Positions 27,018-39,533 of a DNA stretch of 64,000 nucleotides are shown here, piece by piece; the first letter of the stretch is position 1; each line of letters begins with the position of its first letter. Source of the DNA: Vitrella brassicaformis. Taxonomy: Eukaryota; Sar; Vitrellaceae. The DNA lies in the NCBI GenBank assembly GCA_001179505.1, contig CDMY01001019.1, positions 70,717 through 134,716 of the forward strand. Reading direction: 5' to 3'. Below the pieces are notes generated by a model, which did not search any database, was not told where the DNA came from, and worked only from the letters and a program-made list of their open reading frames with translations. A program made the position numbers and the translations under genes.

Positions 27018-27766
27018 ATGCGTTAGACAGACAGACAGACAGGTGGCGGTAGGTAGACAAACGAACGATGGGTGGGTGGGTGGATGAGGCAGCCCAGCCA
27101 GGCATGGCATGTAGGTGGGCAGAGCAGGGCAGGGCAGCCGGGGAGCGAGTCGGTTCGGTTGCGGGTATTCATTGATTGGTGTGTACAAAAAGAGAGACAA
27201 GGAAAGCAATTCGTAGCTAGTGAGGTGTTTGTTCGTAGCAGCAGATCTGATGACGGTGCGGTGCGGTGCGGTGCGGTGCGGCGTAGTGTGGTGTGGTGTG
27301 TTGGTTGGTCACAATGAATGGGTAAAATGGGTAGCCAGCCAGCCAGCCTTGTTTTGACCCGGCGAGGGATATCCCGTGTGCACACACACACACATGCCCC
27401 CACACATGCACCCGTTGAGAACACCCGTTGAAAACACCCGTTCATCGTGCGTGTATGTATCCCTAGAGATCGATGTCGTGCTCATTCAATTAGCGATTTG
27501 ATTGACTGACTGACTGACTGATCGCCGTGCCGTGCAGTGCATGCTGCGGGTTTCAATAATCGTGAGTGATACGATACCGTCCAAAGGCTTACCGTCCATT
27601 CCTTCATTCAGTCGTACTCTCAGTCCACCCATCCATCCATCCATCCATTCATTCAGCTAGTGACTCAGTCGTCGTCTTGCAGCCCGACCAACGAAAGAGC
27701 ACCACACACGGGACTAGCGATAGCTATCGACAGAAGAACCCTCAGTCGTACCGGGCTATCTATCGG
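27018..27766. other. Spacer between converging genes; no gene seen
   Basis: Contains GGTGC repeats (about 27255-27280), (TGAC)n (27505-27521) and (CATC)n (27625-27650). No splice-supported coding sequence found. Confidence 0.6.
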
Positions 27767-30700
27767 TCACTCTGTGTACCTGGGGCAAATGAGCGAGTCG
27801 ATCACGTAAGGCAGCCCCGACACGGACACCTCTCGCAGCAAACTGCACACACACACACCGCGGATGCACACATGCCAAATCGTCCGTGTGCATTGGTTGG
27901 TTCCACGTGGGCGAACCGTGGCTGCCCGAGATGGAGGTTTGTGAATTTGGCCACTGTCTCGTGCACCAGTACGTGCGTCTCGGAACTCAACACATCGCGA
28001 CACTCCTCATGGGCCCCCTGAAGATGACACACATACACACAGACAGACCGACAGACATATTCACCCGTCTCGCTGTGCGTGTCTGGTGTCTCTCTCTCTC
28101 TCTCTCTCTGTCTGTCTGACCGTTGTCATTCTGCCCTTGCACCAGTGGGATATGGCCACCATCGACCGCAGCGCACCAACCGTGAAGTCCCCAAAGCAAG
28201 GCGACCCGCCACGAGTTTTCTCTCTTTCGACTGTCTGTGCAGGGGGGAACCTCAGCGCGACCATGGCGGTGGCCAGCTGTGCCGGGCCGTAAGCCACCCC
28301 CCTCTCGCCTGAACACACGTGCACTGGCGTGGCAGCCACATGCCGCCTCGTGTGGCGCAGAAGGCCCCCGACCAAGCGACGCATTGCCGGGAGGCATGAC
28401 GGAGGCAGGAGGGCCCAGGGGTAGGTCAGGTACACCGACAGCACGTTGCAGCAACTGCGGTACGGCAGCACAGGCGTCTCCTGCTGGAGGTGCTCAAAGG
28501 CGATGGCCACATAGACGTAGGGGTCCAGGAAGTCGACTTTCTTCAGAGCCATCAGCAGAGCCACCACACCCAAAGACGTCAGAGGCCCCTCGGGACTGGC
28601 CTGCTCTTGTGGTGGTGCCGCGACGGGTCGTGGAATGATGCCGGTGTAGGGGAGGAGGGCTCTCACAAAGGGGGGGTCCCAAATGCGCATGCGCGACCAA
28701 GCTGTGAGGAGGTTTGCGGCCATCATGGGCGTGACGTCCGGCAGGAGGTCACGGAAGGGCGGTACGTCACCGGGGCCGGTGAGGAGGCGCTTCTTGATGG
28801 CCATGAGTGCGTGTGCGGCCTCGTCGGCCAGGCGAACATCCTGCGACCCCAGCTGCGACAGCTTGAGTACGAGAGTGGTCATGGTCACCAGAGAGCACTG
28901 GTCGGTGCGGACGTCCCTCTGGATCTTCTGCACCAGCAGCCGCAGGAACTCCGATGTGAGCAGGCGGAACTTGATCAGCGCGCCGCACAGACGGGCCACT
29001 GATGAGGGGTGGAAGGTCGACGGCTGCAGGTCCCCGTTGTTGAGCCGCCACCGACACCGATCAAGGATCCTCCGCAAATGGAACTCAGTCGACTCCACCC
29101 ACTGGTCCTGCTGATGTTCATGCTGCTGGTCGTCATCCCCGTAGTAGCCCTCTTCTGTCGTTTCGGCCCTCTCCCTCCTACTTCTGTCGTCCTTCATGTC
29201 CTTCCACTTGGAAAGGGCGGTGAGCAGATTCGCCATCGCCCCGTCGCGGAAGTGCGCCACGTGCGGCAGCAGCCGCCGGCATGACAGGTCGAAGAGCTCG
29301 TCATCGCAAACCTCTGCATGGCTGAGGGCGCCCAGTGCGGCAATGATGGACCCCGGCTTGACCTCTCTGCGGTCGATGGCCGCCTTGAGGGCCGGCAGCA
29401 GGGCCTGCACCGCCGACAGGATCTCTGGGCGGCGGAAGAGCCACTTGAGCCGGCTGCCGGCCATCAGCAGCTTGGCGATGTCCTCGCCCATGATGTCGCA
29501 TTCACCGCTGACATCAACGTCGTTGGCAAATGCGTCCCCGAGCACCACACCGCCCTTTCGTTTGGGAGGGCTATTGGTCACGCTGACCTGGAGCAGACGG
29601 AAGAACAGCGCGTCGTATTGCGGCCTTGGGAACTCCCAACCCAGACGGGCAAAGCTCATCGCACAGGAGGCCAGCTCGAAGAAGGGCACCACCGAGCCGT
29701 CAGCCTCTTGCCTCGCCATGAGCTCCTGAAAGTCGGCATAGAGCGCCGTTTCGAGCAGCTTGATGACGGCCATGTCCATTCGGGGCAGCTGGATGGCTGC
29801 GTCATGCATCGGCTCACAGGTGTCGTCCTCCTCCTCTCGGCCGTGAGGCATCATGACGGGAGCGTTGAAGTCGACCATGGCGAACAGGAGGCAGGAGATG
29901 CCCGACAGATGCAGCGCCACGTCACCACATCCGTCTGTCAGCCGGCTGTGCAGGATGGGCACGAGTCGCTGCCATGGCTCGATGAGGCTCACCCGCGCCC
30001 CCACCAGACGCCGCAGCTGACACATGAGGCCCATCAGCACGCCAAGCTTCTTCAGACGCACATCCGACGGTCGGTCAGTCACGGCCAAAGCAACACACGC
30101 CAAGCCGCCCACGGCCGACTCGAGCAAGCGCGAGTCAGCTTTGTCGGCCGCCAGGGAGTCAGTGACACCCTTCTGGTCGTCACGGCTCGCCCCTCCGCCG
30201 CCCTTCCTCCGTTGCCCCCGTTTGTGTGGTGGTGTGAGGCGATCTCTGATGGCATTGCAGGCAATCATCATCGCCCGGGCCGTGTCGATGAGTAGGTGTG
30301 GATGATGCTCACGTACAGAGCGCCTCTTGACCTCCCCGACGACCAGCGAAAAGAGCTCCACTTGCAGCCCCCCACCCAGGGTAGCGAATGGCTTGTCGTC
30401 CTTGGCGAGCAGAAACGCCTTCTGGGCCGCGCTGAAGGGCAGCTGCGGCAAGACCTCCTGCCTCAGCCGCTGCAGGCTCTCCACGCCCTCACCAGAAGAC
30501 TCATCAGATCTACTGCACAAGCCACCAACCTCTACATGGAAGCGCCTCAGCGGCGGCGGGCCCTCGGCACTCATCGAGTCGCTTCGCGCATCTTGGTCAC
30601 GAGCTGGTGCTGGTTCAGGGATCTCCATCACCAGCGGTTCGTCGTGAGCGGCATCTTGGCGCGGAATCATCGCTGCTGAAAGAAGCCTTCTCCGAAAGAT

Positions 30701-30811
30701 CACATGGCTGCAAAGACGCCTTGACACATGGCTGACCAGCCTCGTTGATTGCATGAGAGAAGCTGACTGAGGACTCCAAAGTTGACAAGTGCTGGCGCCG
30801 GCTGTTGCCAT
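27767..30811 (-). CDS. Organelle-type helical-repeat protein, possibly RAP/FASTK-like (970 aa)
   Basis: One large exon (30811-28121) plus two small ones (28017-27872 and 27842-27767), phase-consistent, stop at 27767-27769. The N-terminus has Ser/Arg and no acids for about 50 residues (HVSRRLCSHVIFRRRLL), like a mitochondrial presequence. The body is a series of helical, Leu/Ala-rich segments (IIAALGALSHAEVCDDELFD, MANLLTALSKWK, MAANLLTAWSRM, LGVVALLMALKK), resembling the heptatricopeptide-type repeats of apicomplexan RAP proteins involved in organelle RNA handling. The final exons (ETHVLVHETVAKF and REVSVSGLPYVIDSLICP) might be a short or degenerate RAP-like end. The family assignment is inference; the CDS itself is solid. 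Confidence 0.8.
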
Positions 30812-30990
30812 GTTCCGACCAGGCCCGATAGGGTTTCAGGGTAGGGTTAGGTTCCGTCAGAAATTAAAGTACGCCAGAATTGACAGCGGCAGCCAACCAG
30901 GGCGTGCCCAAATCGCGCTCTTCCCCCCTCTCCCAAAACAGGCCGCCCGCCTTTCCCCCCGTTTGCCTTCGCTTCCCTTCCCTTGCCGCC
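30812..30990. promoter_or_regulatory. 179-bp divergent promoter region
   Basis: Lies between the start codons of the helical-repeat gene (minus) and the TM9SF gene (plus). A pyrimidine-rich stretch at 30920-30985 precedes the plus ATG, whose context GCCGCCATGC is an ideal Kozak-like start. Confidence 0.4.
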
Positions 30991-33293
30991 ATGCGCGTTG
31001 TCTTTGCTTTGGTGGTGTGCGGTGCGCTGCCCCTGTGCGCAGTTGGGTGGTACCTGCCCGGGGTGGCGCCCAAGAACTACCAGAAGAGCGAGCCAGTGGA
31101 GCTGACGGTCAACAAGCTGACCAGCGTGCAGACGCAGCTTCCGTACAGCTACTACCACCTGCCCTTTTGCCGTCCAGAGGCGATAGACAGGTCGCCCGAA
31201 AACATCGGCGAGGTGCTGGCGGGCGACGTCATCCAGAGCTCCAGCTACGACATCAAGATGCTCGAGGAAAAAACCTGCACCACCCTGTGCACCGTCCCTC
31301 TCAAGGATAAGGCCGACAGCGGCAAAGACAAAGACGAAGACAAGCAAGCCAAGGAGGGAGGGAGAGACAAGCCGGCGTTGAACGAGTTCAAGAGGGCCAT
31401 CAAGGAGGAGTACTTCGTCAACTGGATCGTCGACAACCTGCCGGCCGCCATGAAGTACCCCATCTCTGAGGACAACTTCGCCTATATAGCGGGATTCCCT
31501 GTGGGCTACGCCACCGATGGCGACAAGGCCGAGGACAAGACGGCCTTTCTGCACAACCACGTGGACATCCTCCTCAAGTACCACCCCATCAAGACACACC
31601 CCACCATGTCGCAGCTCGACTTCGGCGTCACCACCGAGGCCTACCGCATCGTCGGCTTTGAGGTCAAGCCGAGGAGCATCAGCTGGCCCGCCGACAAGAT
31701 CAAGGACATCAGACCAAACGCCGACTGTAGCAACCTCATCAGCGAGTAAGAAGCCATGGATGGCACTGCCGGCCTGACTGCCACACACGCGCAATCAGTC
31801 GTCGATACCACCTCGCACACGCTCTCTCTGTGTATCTGTGTGCGCGTGTGTGTCAGCAACGGGATGGTTCCCTTAGATTTGGAGAAGGGCGATGCGGAGC
31901 AGGTGCTGTTCTCCTACTCGGTGCAGTGGGAAGAGAGCGAGATCAAGTGGGCGTCGCGGTGGGACCCCTACCTCAACATGACCGACTCGCGCATCCACTG
32001 GTTCTCGATCGTCAACTCCTTGATGGTGGTCGTCTTCCTCTCGGGCATGATCGCTCTCATCCTCATACGCATCCTACTCAGGGACATCTCGCGCTACAAT
32101 GCCGACGGGCTCGTCGTCGACACACTGGAGGGGCAGCAGGAGGAAACCGGATGGAAACTTGTGCACGCCGGTACAAATGCACCTATCTGACTTAGCGAGT
32201 GCTTGCTTGTGATCCATCCGCAAATCGATGGATGGTCTGTGGTTGGTGGTGGGTGTCTGCAGATGTCTTCCGCCCCCCGCCCGGCTCTTCTCTGCTGGCT
32301 GTGTGCGTGGCGTCGGGGCTGCAGATCCTGGGCATGACTGTGGTGACGGTGGCCATCTCGGCGCTGGGCCTGGTGTCCCCCGCCCGCCGTGGTGGCCTGC
32401 TTGTCGCCATGCTGGTGCTCTTCGCCGGAATGGGGTGCATGGCGGGGTACATGGGGGCGCGGCTGCACAAGTACTTCGAGCAGTCTAAGCTGTCGCACAT
32501 GATCAACCACGGCATGAAGCCGCAGAGCCTGAAGGGCGTCTATCATGACGGCGAGGAGGTGGATGTGATTGTGACGGGTGCCTACGGCCAGACGAGCGTC
32601 AGCTGGATGACGGCGGTGCTCTTCCCAGGGCTGACCTTCGCCATCTTTTTCGTGCTGGATCTCTTCATCTGGGCGAAGAACTCTTCGGGAGCGGTGCCCT
32701 TCTCGACGCTGGTGACGCTGCTGGTACTGTGGTTCGGCATGTCGGTGCCTCTGGTGATGCTGGGGGCGAGTATGGGGTACAAGAAGGCGAGCTACAAGAA
32801 TCCGGTGCGGACGAACCAGATCCCGCGGAACATCCCGCAGCAGCACTGGCTGACCCACCCGCTGCTCAACTGCCTCGTGGGCGGCATCCTGCCCTTCGGG
32901 GCCGTCTTCACCGAGCTGCTCTTCATCCTGTCGTCCATATGGCAGCACCAGTTCTACTACCTCTTCGGCTTCCTCTTCCTGGTTTTGGCCATCCTGGTCC
33001 TCACCTGTGCCGAGACGTCCATCGCCTTCACGTACGTCCACCTGACGAGCGAGAACTACCACTGGTGGTGGCGCAGCTTCCTGGCCAGCGGCACGTCCGC
33101 CCTCTACGTGTTCCTCTACTCGGTGCTCTACTCGACCACCAGGCTGAATCTGACGGGCTTTGTGCCGCAGCTCATCTACTACGGATACACCACCATCATC
33201 AGCTACGCATTCTTCCTCCTCACCGGAGCGGTCGGCTTCCTCGCCACACTCATGTTCGTCAGGGCCATCTACGCATCCGTGAAAGTCGACTAG
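30991..33293 (+). CDS. TM9SF/nonaspanin (EMP70) family membrane protein (699 aa)
   Basis: Three exons: 30991-31745, 31857-32170 and 32263-33293. The signal peptide (MRVVFALVVCGALPLCAVG) leads into YLPGVAPKNYQKSEPVELTVNKL, the standard start of the family's luminal domain, with PYSYYHLPFCRP. The C-terminal half has nine hydrophobic helices, including TVVTVAISALGLVSPARRGG and the VHLTSENYHWWWRSFL block typical of TM9 proteins. It ends in KVD, matching the K-x-D/E coat-binding tail that keeps TM9SF proteins in Golgi/endosomes. The insert KDKADSGKDKDEDKQAKEGG in the luminal domain is an unusual charged expansion. ATG 30991 was chosen for its Kozak context and the signal peptide that follows. Confidence 0.95.
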
Positions 33294-34572
33294 TCGACCC
33301 CACGGACCGTCTCTCTCACACCAACGAGCGCACCGGCCGACCCACCGACCGCATCAATGACGTGTTTTATGCACACATAGAGGGGGGAAGGGGAGATATA
33401 GGCGTAGGTCCTGTAGGGGGCCTATGTGCATCCAAGTGTGTGAGATGCGTATAGAGAGACATACATATGCGTGTGTATGCGCCACTCACTGCGAAGAAAG
33501 TGCGGTGAGCTGTGTGCCTGTCCACTTACTCTATTCGCTCACGCAGCCAGCCAGCTAGATGTTGTGTGGCCGCTTTTTCGGTCTCCTTCTCTCTCCCTCT
33601 CTCTCTCTCTCGTTCTCTCTGCATGTGTTTTATGTGTACGTGTGTGTGTTTCTCTGTGTACACGCACATACGCACTGGGTGGGTGGGTGGATGGATGGAT
33701 GGTGGGTTTTCCCTTTCGTGTTGATTGGATAGCATATTGCGTACTCACCGGCCAACTTGTGGCTGTGAGAAATTCATTCCATTCCCTCTGCTCAGACTGT
33801 CTTGGCGAACGGCTCTCACGACAGGCAGCATGTGTAATGTGCACATACATGCTGGGCGTGTGGATGGATGGATAAATGGATGGATGGATCTCATTTGGTG
33901 CGTGTGTGTATGGGTGTGTGGGTGTCTATCTCGTCAACCTTTATCTGTGAGTGTGTGTGTGTGTACAGACAGACAGCTGTCGAAAGAGCTGTACCGTGGC
34001 TGGGTTGGCGTCCATTGACTGCATTCCTTGCGTGGCGTGACATGGCGTGGCGTGGCGTGTGGGTTGTCCGGCCGGGCGGCCGGCCGGCCGCCACGCGCGA
34101 CAAGGCAATCAATGCGGTGGAGCCCAGTCCACACACACACGGTCATCTGAGATGTGTGTGAATGAGGTGCGGCAAGGGAGGGAAGAAATCACTCACTCCT
34201 CATGGCTGAATGAATGGGTAGAATGGGTGGGCTCTCGCGTATGTGATGTGTGCAAATACATAACAATATGTCATATGGACGTACGTGGCTTAGACAAAGG
34301 CGTTGTTACGACGCCTCGATATACATACATAATGAGTGATCTATGGATGTGTCTGAGTCAGTCAGTGGGCGCTCACTTCACTCCGTGCGTGACTCAATCG
34401 ATATCCCCCATGGCCGCCAACCAACCAACCCACCAGCCAAAACCGAGCGACCACCGCCTTGGCTGCTCCTCGATCATCACGGCAAAACACATACATACTC
34501 ATAGACTCACTCCCATTGATCAATCCACTCTCTCACTCGCTGCCAGCCACCATGTGTGCCTGTCGTCAGTAG
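33294..34572. other. Spacer between converging genes; no gene seen
   Basis: Microsatellites include CT (33590-33625), GT (33640-33660, 33900-33965) and GATG (33690-33705, 33860-33890), plus a GGCC-rich run (34070-34095). Frames are open only through repeats. Confidence 0.6.
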
Positions 34573-37010
34573 TCAGTATCTGAGTCCCTCGGGCCGTCCT
34601 GTGATCCCTCGGGCTTCCCTGCAAGCAACAAACACCAGCCAGAGGAACACACGACCGACCATTGGAAGTGCAGCGCCCCTCCCTCCCTCCCTGCATCCCA
34701 CCCACCTGTCGAGAGCTTCATCGACCAAATCCTGCCACGAGTCGGGGAGCTTGCGCAGCAGGTATCGGTAGCTCTTGTTGGGAGCGCACCGCACCAGGTG
34801 GACGATGCGGCGGATCTCCTGGCTCGTGAAGACTTCGTGCTCCGCCTCCATGTAACCCAGGCACGAGGCAAGCAGGCCAATCCTGTCGACCTCATCCGCC
34901 ACCAACGACGTGGTAGTGCTCTTCTCGTCGTGGTGGCCTTCTGCCGTGTCGCTGGACTGGACGACGACATGTCCCTCGCCCGCCGCACTCTCAGCAATCT
35001 GGCGGGCTGGCTCCTCCGAGGCGACCGGTGGCTGCTGGTCCGTGTGTGGTGCTGCGAAGTGTGGGTCGTTTGGGTCGGTTGGGAGGTAGCTGCGGCGAAC
35101 GCAGACGAGGAAGAAGAAGGAGAAGTCGGTGCGGCTCATGTCAGCCACGCGCATGTGGTGGTGGCGGCAGATGCGTGCTAACACCGGCGCAGGCTGACAG
35201 CATGATCAACACAACACAACACAACACAGCAAACACAGATGCTTAATGCATCCTCGCTGCAGAGATGACGTCCCCACCCAACCAACCAACCACGCACCGA
35301 AGGCAGCGCCTGTGCAAGCCGCGCGAACTCGCCGGCCGTGAAGCCATCCGCATGGCCCTCGATCTGTGGAAACGCATACACCAACACAGACAGACAGACA
35401 GACAGACAGACGGACAGACGTCCATCGGCCCTTTCCTTCTGCTCCGTTCCTCCCTCTTTGGCTGGCTGGCTGGCTGACCATTGGATAGAGCGTCGGGAGG
35501 ACCCTATCGAGCATGCCGAACCTGGCCCACGTCCAGACTGCCTTTGCGAGGAATCTGGGTGTGAGTCCGGTGGTGAGTGTGGGGTTGACGAGGTCGAGGG
35601 TGGCCCTCTCCAGCAGCCTGGGGTGCAATATCTGCAGCCTCGACAGCGACCACATGTTGGTGATGGTGTGCAGCAGCGTCGTCTGCGGGTACTTCCGCTC
35701 GATCTCCGGCAGCAGGATGTTCAGCAAAACCATGTCCTGCTTCGTCGCACCTGAGGCAACCAAGGAACACACACGCACGTCAAACAGAACGACACAATGG
35801 AACGCAATGGAAAACAGGCGCAGCCGGAGTGATATGCTTGTGCCGTCTGTGTGTGTGTGGAGCTTCCTTCCTTGCCTTCTCTGACATGGTCGGCAATGGC
35901 GTAGAGGACGTCGTTGAGTTCGAATGAGTCGAAGGTGGCGACGCAGTCCCTGATTTGTGGCAGCATGTAGTCGATCAGCTCTTGCGGCACGGGGTCCAGC
36001 TTGGCCATCACGCGATACACACCCAACAGATTCAAAGGACTGAACTCCTCAAACATCTCCTACACACACATAGCACAGCACACATGACACACATGGCACA
36101 CAGAGAAAGAAATCCCCACATTCGCGCCCTCCAACCCTTCCGCCCCGACTCCCCCACCTCCCACCCCACGCACCCAAATCTTGTCGACTAGCATGTTCCA
36201 GAGTTCCAGGTCGTTGGGTGCCAGCTCGTACATGGGCCAGAGAAGTGTCATGACGTCCTCTGGCTGGAAGCCCACCAGCCGGTCCTTGATCCACGTGGTC
36301 AGCTGGTTCACCAGCACCGCCTGCTGGAAAGGCATCCTCGCGTACGCCTGTGAAAGGCGCGCCAGCTCTGCGGGCGTGTAGACGCGCAGTGAAAAGACGA
36401 TTTGGTGCTCGAGGTGTGGCATGAGGGTCTTCTCGAGGTAGTCCTCGGGTATCTTGGCCACCTCGACGACCGCCTTCCTCGGGTCCTGCGTGATGCGCTG
36501 GGGCTCCTTGATCATCTCGTCGATGTCGACCATTGGCGGGTGCTGCGCCAGGTCGACCAGAGGGTTGCCCGGCGGCCGGGACATCTCGTACTGGATGCGG
36601 GCCTTCTTGATCATCTGCTCACCCAGAAGCCCGCCGTCAGGGGCGGTGGACACCCAACCATCCCGGATGTCGCGGTCCAGCAACTCACTCGGCTTGTACG
36701 TGGGCGCCAGGCCAGTCGTCACCTCGGTCGAAAGCTCACCCCCCTCCTCTCTCGGCACCACACTCGTGTCGCTGCCCTCTCCTCCTTGCAACTCGACAGA
36801 CGATGCATCGCCTTTGTCCGTCGTGAGGCTGTCGTCGGCGTCTTGGCTGTCGTCTGCCTTAGGGCGGGCGAGGCTGGACTGATGCCGGCGATGGTGAGTG
36901 AGGGGCAGCAGCAGAGAGGGCCAGCGGCTGTAGGGATGATGGGTGAGCGAAGCCGATGATGCAGATGAACGCAACAAATGACGAGATCTCATCCGCCGAA
37001 AGATCATCAT
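34573..37010 (-). CDS. Mitochondrial-type helical-repeat protein (630 aa)
   Basis: Six exons: 37010-36174, 36059-35876, 35750-35479, 35363-35298, 35193-34706 and 34618-34573. The presequence is Arg/Ser/His-rich (MMIFRRMRSRHLLRSSASS) with HHRRHQSSLARP. The body has helical repeats of the type found in heptatricopeptide/RAP proteins (YTPAELARLSQAYARMPFQ, EDVMTLLWPMYELAP, HTITNMWSLSRLQI, FLAKAVWTWARFGML, FTAGEFARLAQALPS). Such proteins are usually organelle RNA-binding factors. No RAP domain is visible at the end. The intron at 35875-35751 uses a GC donor (GAAG|GCAAGG), required to keep phase. This is the second protein of this kind in the window, with TM9SF between them. Confidence 0.8.
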
Positions 37011-37250
37011 GTCCAGGCACAGACAGAGCCGAGCGCCACCTTCTGCTTCCTTCCCCTCCCAGCTCCCAAGCTGCCATCCGACTGCCGCCTAGGGTGCTCC
37101 CTGAAACTGCTGCGCCGACTGCTCGGCGATCACACGACCGCTTCCCCCCCTTCTTCCACTCCCCTCCACCACTGAACCATTCTAACCACCATCTCGCCAT
37201 TGCACCCGTCGAATTGGACCTCTAATGCTGAAGTGCTGTGCGTACCGCAG

Positions 37251-37645
37251 AAGCGAGCGCCAAGAAGCATGGTACGAAAGCATGGCAGTGAGTGGGTCCA
37301 TACAAGCTGCTCACTGTGTCTGTCTGTGGACAAACAATGGTGGTGGCACGGTGGTGCATGCAGGCAAGCCATCAACTCATTGATGGGAGGGGCTACCTCT
37401 CCCATGCTGCTCGACCGCACTGCAGCGGCCGACCCCCAGCTCATTCGTGTGAGAGAGAACTCAGACGAGAAAGGCAAACAGGCAAGTCAATAACTATTCC
37501 ATCCCTCTCCTCTTGTCGTTGTATGCCTCAGAATCTGTTTGAGCCACTTCCACCAGGCACCGCGACAATTGCAGCCCCTGCAGCAACCGCAACGCCCAGC
37601 GCTCCTCCCACAGCCTCCCCGGTGTCCCAGGTGCAGCCAGCGTAG
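37251..37645 (+). CDS. 3' part of a small Pro/Ala-tailed protein
   Basis: Exons 37251-37287, 37364-37481 and 37532-37645 join in phase, the last across a GC-AG intron (CAG|GCAAGT). The frame reads AKKHGTKAWQQAINSLMGG, DRTAAADPQLIRVRENS, and a Pro/Ala/Thr-rich tail ending in QVQPA. The 5' exon, probably in 37011-37250 next to the divergent helical-repeat gene, was not resolved. A minus-strand frame with hydrophobic stretches overlaps 37528-37860, but it looks like the shadow of the Ala/Pro-rich tail. No family recognised. Confidence 0.45.
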
Positions 37646-37782
37646 AAGCCCCAGAGAAGACGGAGGCCAAAAAGCGCCGAGCAAGACACCGCAGCAAGCC
37701 CCACAGCACGACGTACGAAATATCCGCCCAGACAGATCCACCCACTTTCGTTGTCTGACACGATGCAGATGGCGTCCAACGA

Positions 37783-39225
37783 ATGGCGTCTACTACTTCG
37801 GGGAAGGGAGCAAAAGTCGGTTGGGGTGATGGTGGGAAGGAGCAGTCGCCGATGAGACATCAGGTGAGAGGCATCACATCACATCATATTATCACACCTA
37901 CATGCCATGCAGAGCGTGTCTGTCTGGTGTGTTCCGTTGGCTTCTGCACAATCAGAGCACACTCCGTCAGCTCCAGGCGCGAAAGACATTGGACGATAGT
38001 GCCTCTTCAAAGATCGGCAGTGCACGTGAGCCACCGTACGTAAGGCACACCAAATCACTGCTCTTCATGCTATTGGCGATAGGCAGTCTATGATGAGCAA
38101 ATTATGGGCGCAACACCCGTTCCCGAGGTGGGTTGGATAAGACGCACAAAACATATCCCCGAAGCAGCTCACGCAATTGCCTTCATGTCTCCAGGAAGCC
38201 TCGTCGAAGGACCTGAGGGAACAGAGAATGAGGGATCTCCAGGGCACACTGAGAGGCTTTGTAGACGTCGGGGGCATTCTCGGGAGAAGATGGCTTGCGG
38301 TACGCTGACTTGTCAATGACTCACACATGCGTACCCAAGGACGATTACACGGACCTCACCAATCCACCCATTATCGAGAGCGGTGTGTGTGTCCCCCGTG
38401 CGTCTTAGGTGGTATTGGTGACTCCTGCTTCTGGCGAGGGCGCTCATTACTACCTGAGGTTCTTCGCAAACGAAAGAAAAGCCGCAAAGGCGGGGCCGTT
38501 ATCGGAGGAAAGCAAAGCCAGGTAAATAGAGCCACCATCATGTTAACAACAAGAAAATACCAGACGGACGGTGGCTGTGCAATTGTGCAATTTTCAGCGA
38601 TATCAACGCAAGACACATAAAGGACATCAGGATGTCGCCGCGTTCTGATGGCGAGTTCACGCTCCTCGTCGACAGGAAGGGCACCGGCGCGTCTGACGAA
38701 ACCATCCGGCTGCAATGCCCAGACGTACGCGTGGGTATACGTGCCCTACTTACTGTACACGGTGATACACGATAATGGCAGACATTCACTTGTCTGTGTG
38801 TGTGTGTGTGTGTATACGCTGATGGGCAGAGAGCTGAGCGTGACAGATGGGTACACGGACTGTCCCTGTTTCTGAAAGAGCTGTCCGAGGGCACAGAGGT
38901 CAGAAAGAGGGATAGTGGCAGGTCGAGAAGCGTGGAGAGACGTCAGTAGCTAGGGGGATCCTTTCCGCAAAATGGGTCGTGCACTGACTGCATCTATTGA
39001 GTTTGTGGCTGTAAGCAGGTGTTTCACCGTGCGTGTGCTGCGACCCACACAGTGCTGATGATGTATGCATTACTTCGGCTGAGCCATGCACAAAGCCGGC
39101 ATATGAAGACACATCAGGGCCACATGAGTTTTGGCATCTTAATTTGGCAACTGAATAACCGACACAGCCCCACATGTATCATGCAGAAGCAGGGATGCAC
39201 GCACCGACTTTGCCCGCCTCGCTGA
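37783..39225 (+). CDS. PH-domain-containing protein (about 270 aa)
   Basis: Eight exons join without phase breaks: 37783-37863, 37956-38025, 38087-38127, 38195-38299, 38409-38521, 38598-38724, 38830-38898 and 39019-39225. The start of the fold is GTLRGFVDVGGILGRRWLAV and the strands run through YYLRFFANERKA, DINARHIKDIRM and EFTLLVDRKG. The closing helix with the invariant Trp is ERDRWVHGLSLFLKEL. This is the layout of a pleckstrin-homology domain, which binds phosphoinositides or proteins at membranes. Sequence here is less GC-rich than in neighbouring genes. The final exon (FHRACAATHTVLMMYALL) is the least certain because it lacks homology features and could be UTR. Confidence 0.7.
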
Positions 39226-39533
39226 CCGACAGACGGACACTCCACCTAATCTTCGCCTCCACACCATTACTCAAAAAACGGAAAAGTCAAGCTATGTTAT
39301 TTATTTATCTGCTCATGCTTGCCATCACTGGCAGACACGATCGGTTGGACAGACCAAAAAACAAATGGCTGGCAAGATGTTGCTTTTTCTTTGTCTAGCT
39401 AATTTACATACACAACACATCCAAGGCACATCATGACCGTCAGCCACACGTATGAACAGCCCGGATACTGCATGAAAGGAATGCATCAGGTTGCCTGGCA
39501 TTCACATCACATACATACACTTCCCTCCGTCAC
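39226..39533. other. Spacer between converging 3' ends
   Basis: AT-richer than most of the window; no coding signal seen on either strand. Confidence 0.5.

Noticed and set aside
28490-30295. Long plus-strand frames (up to 325 codons) opposite the helical-repeat gene
   Set aside because: Antisense shadows of a GC-rich coding exon; no splice sites or recognised motifs.
37528-37860. Minus-strand frame with hydrophobic stretches, a possible membrane protein
   Set aside because: Overlaps the Pro/Ala-rich tail exon of a splice-supported plus-strand gene and the first exon of the PH-domain gene; looks like antisense shadow.
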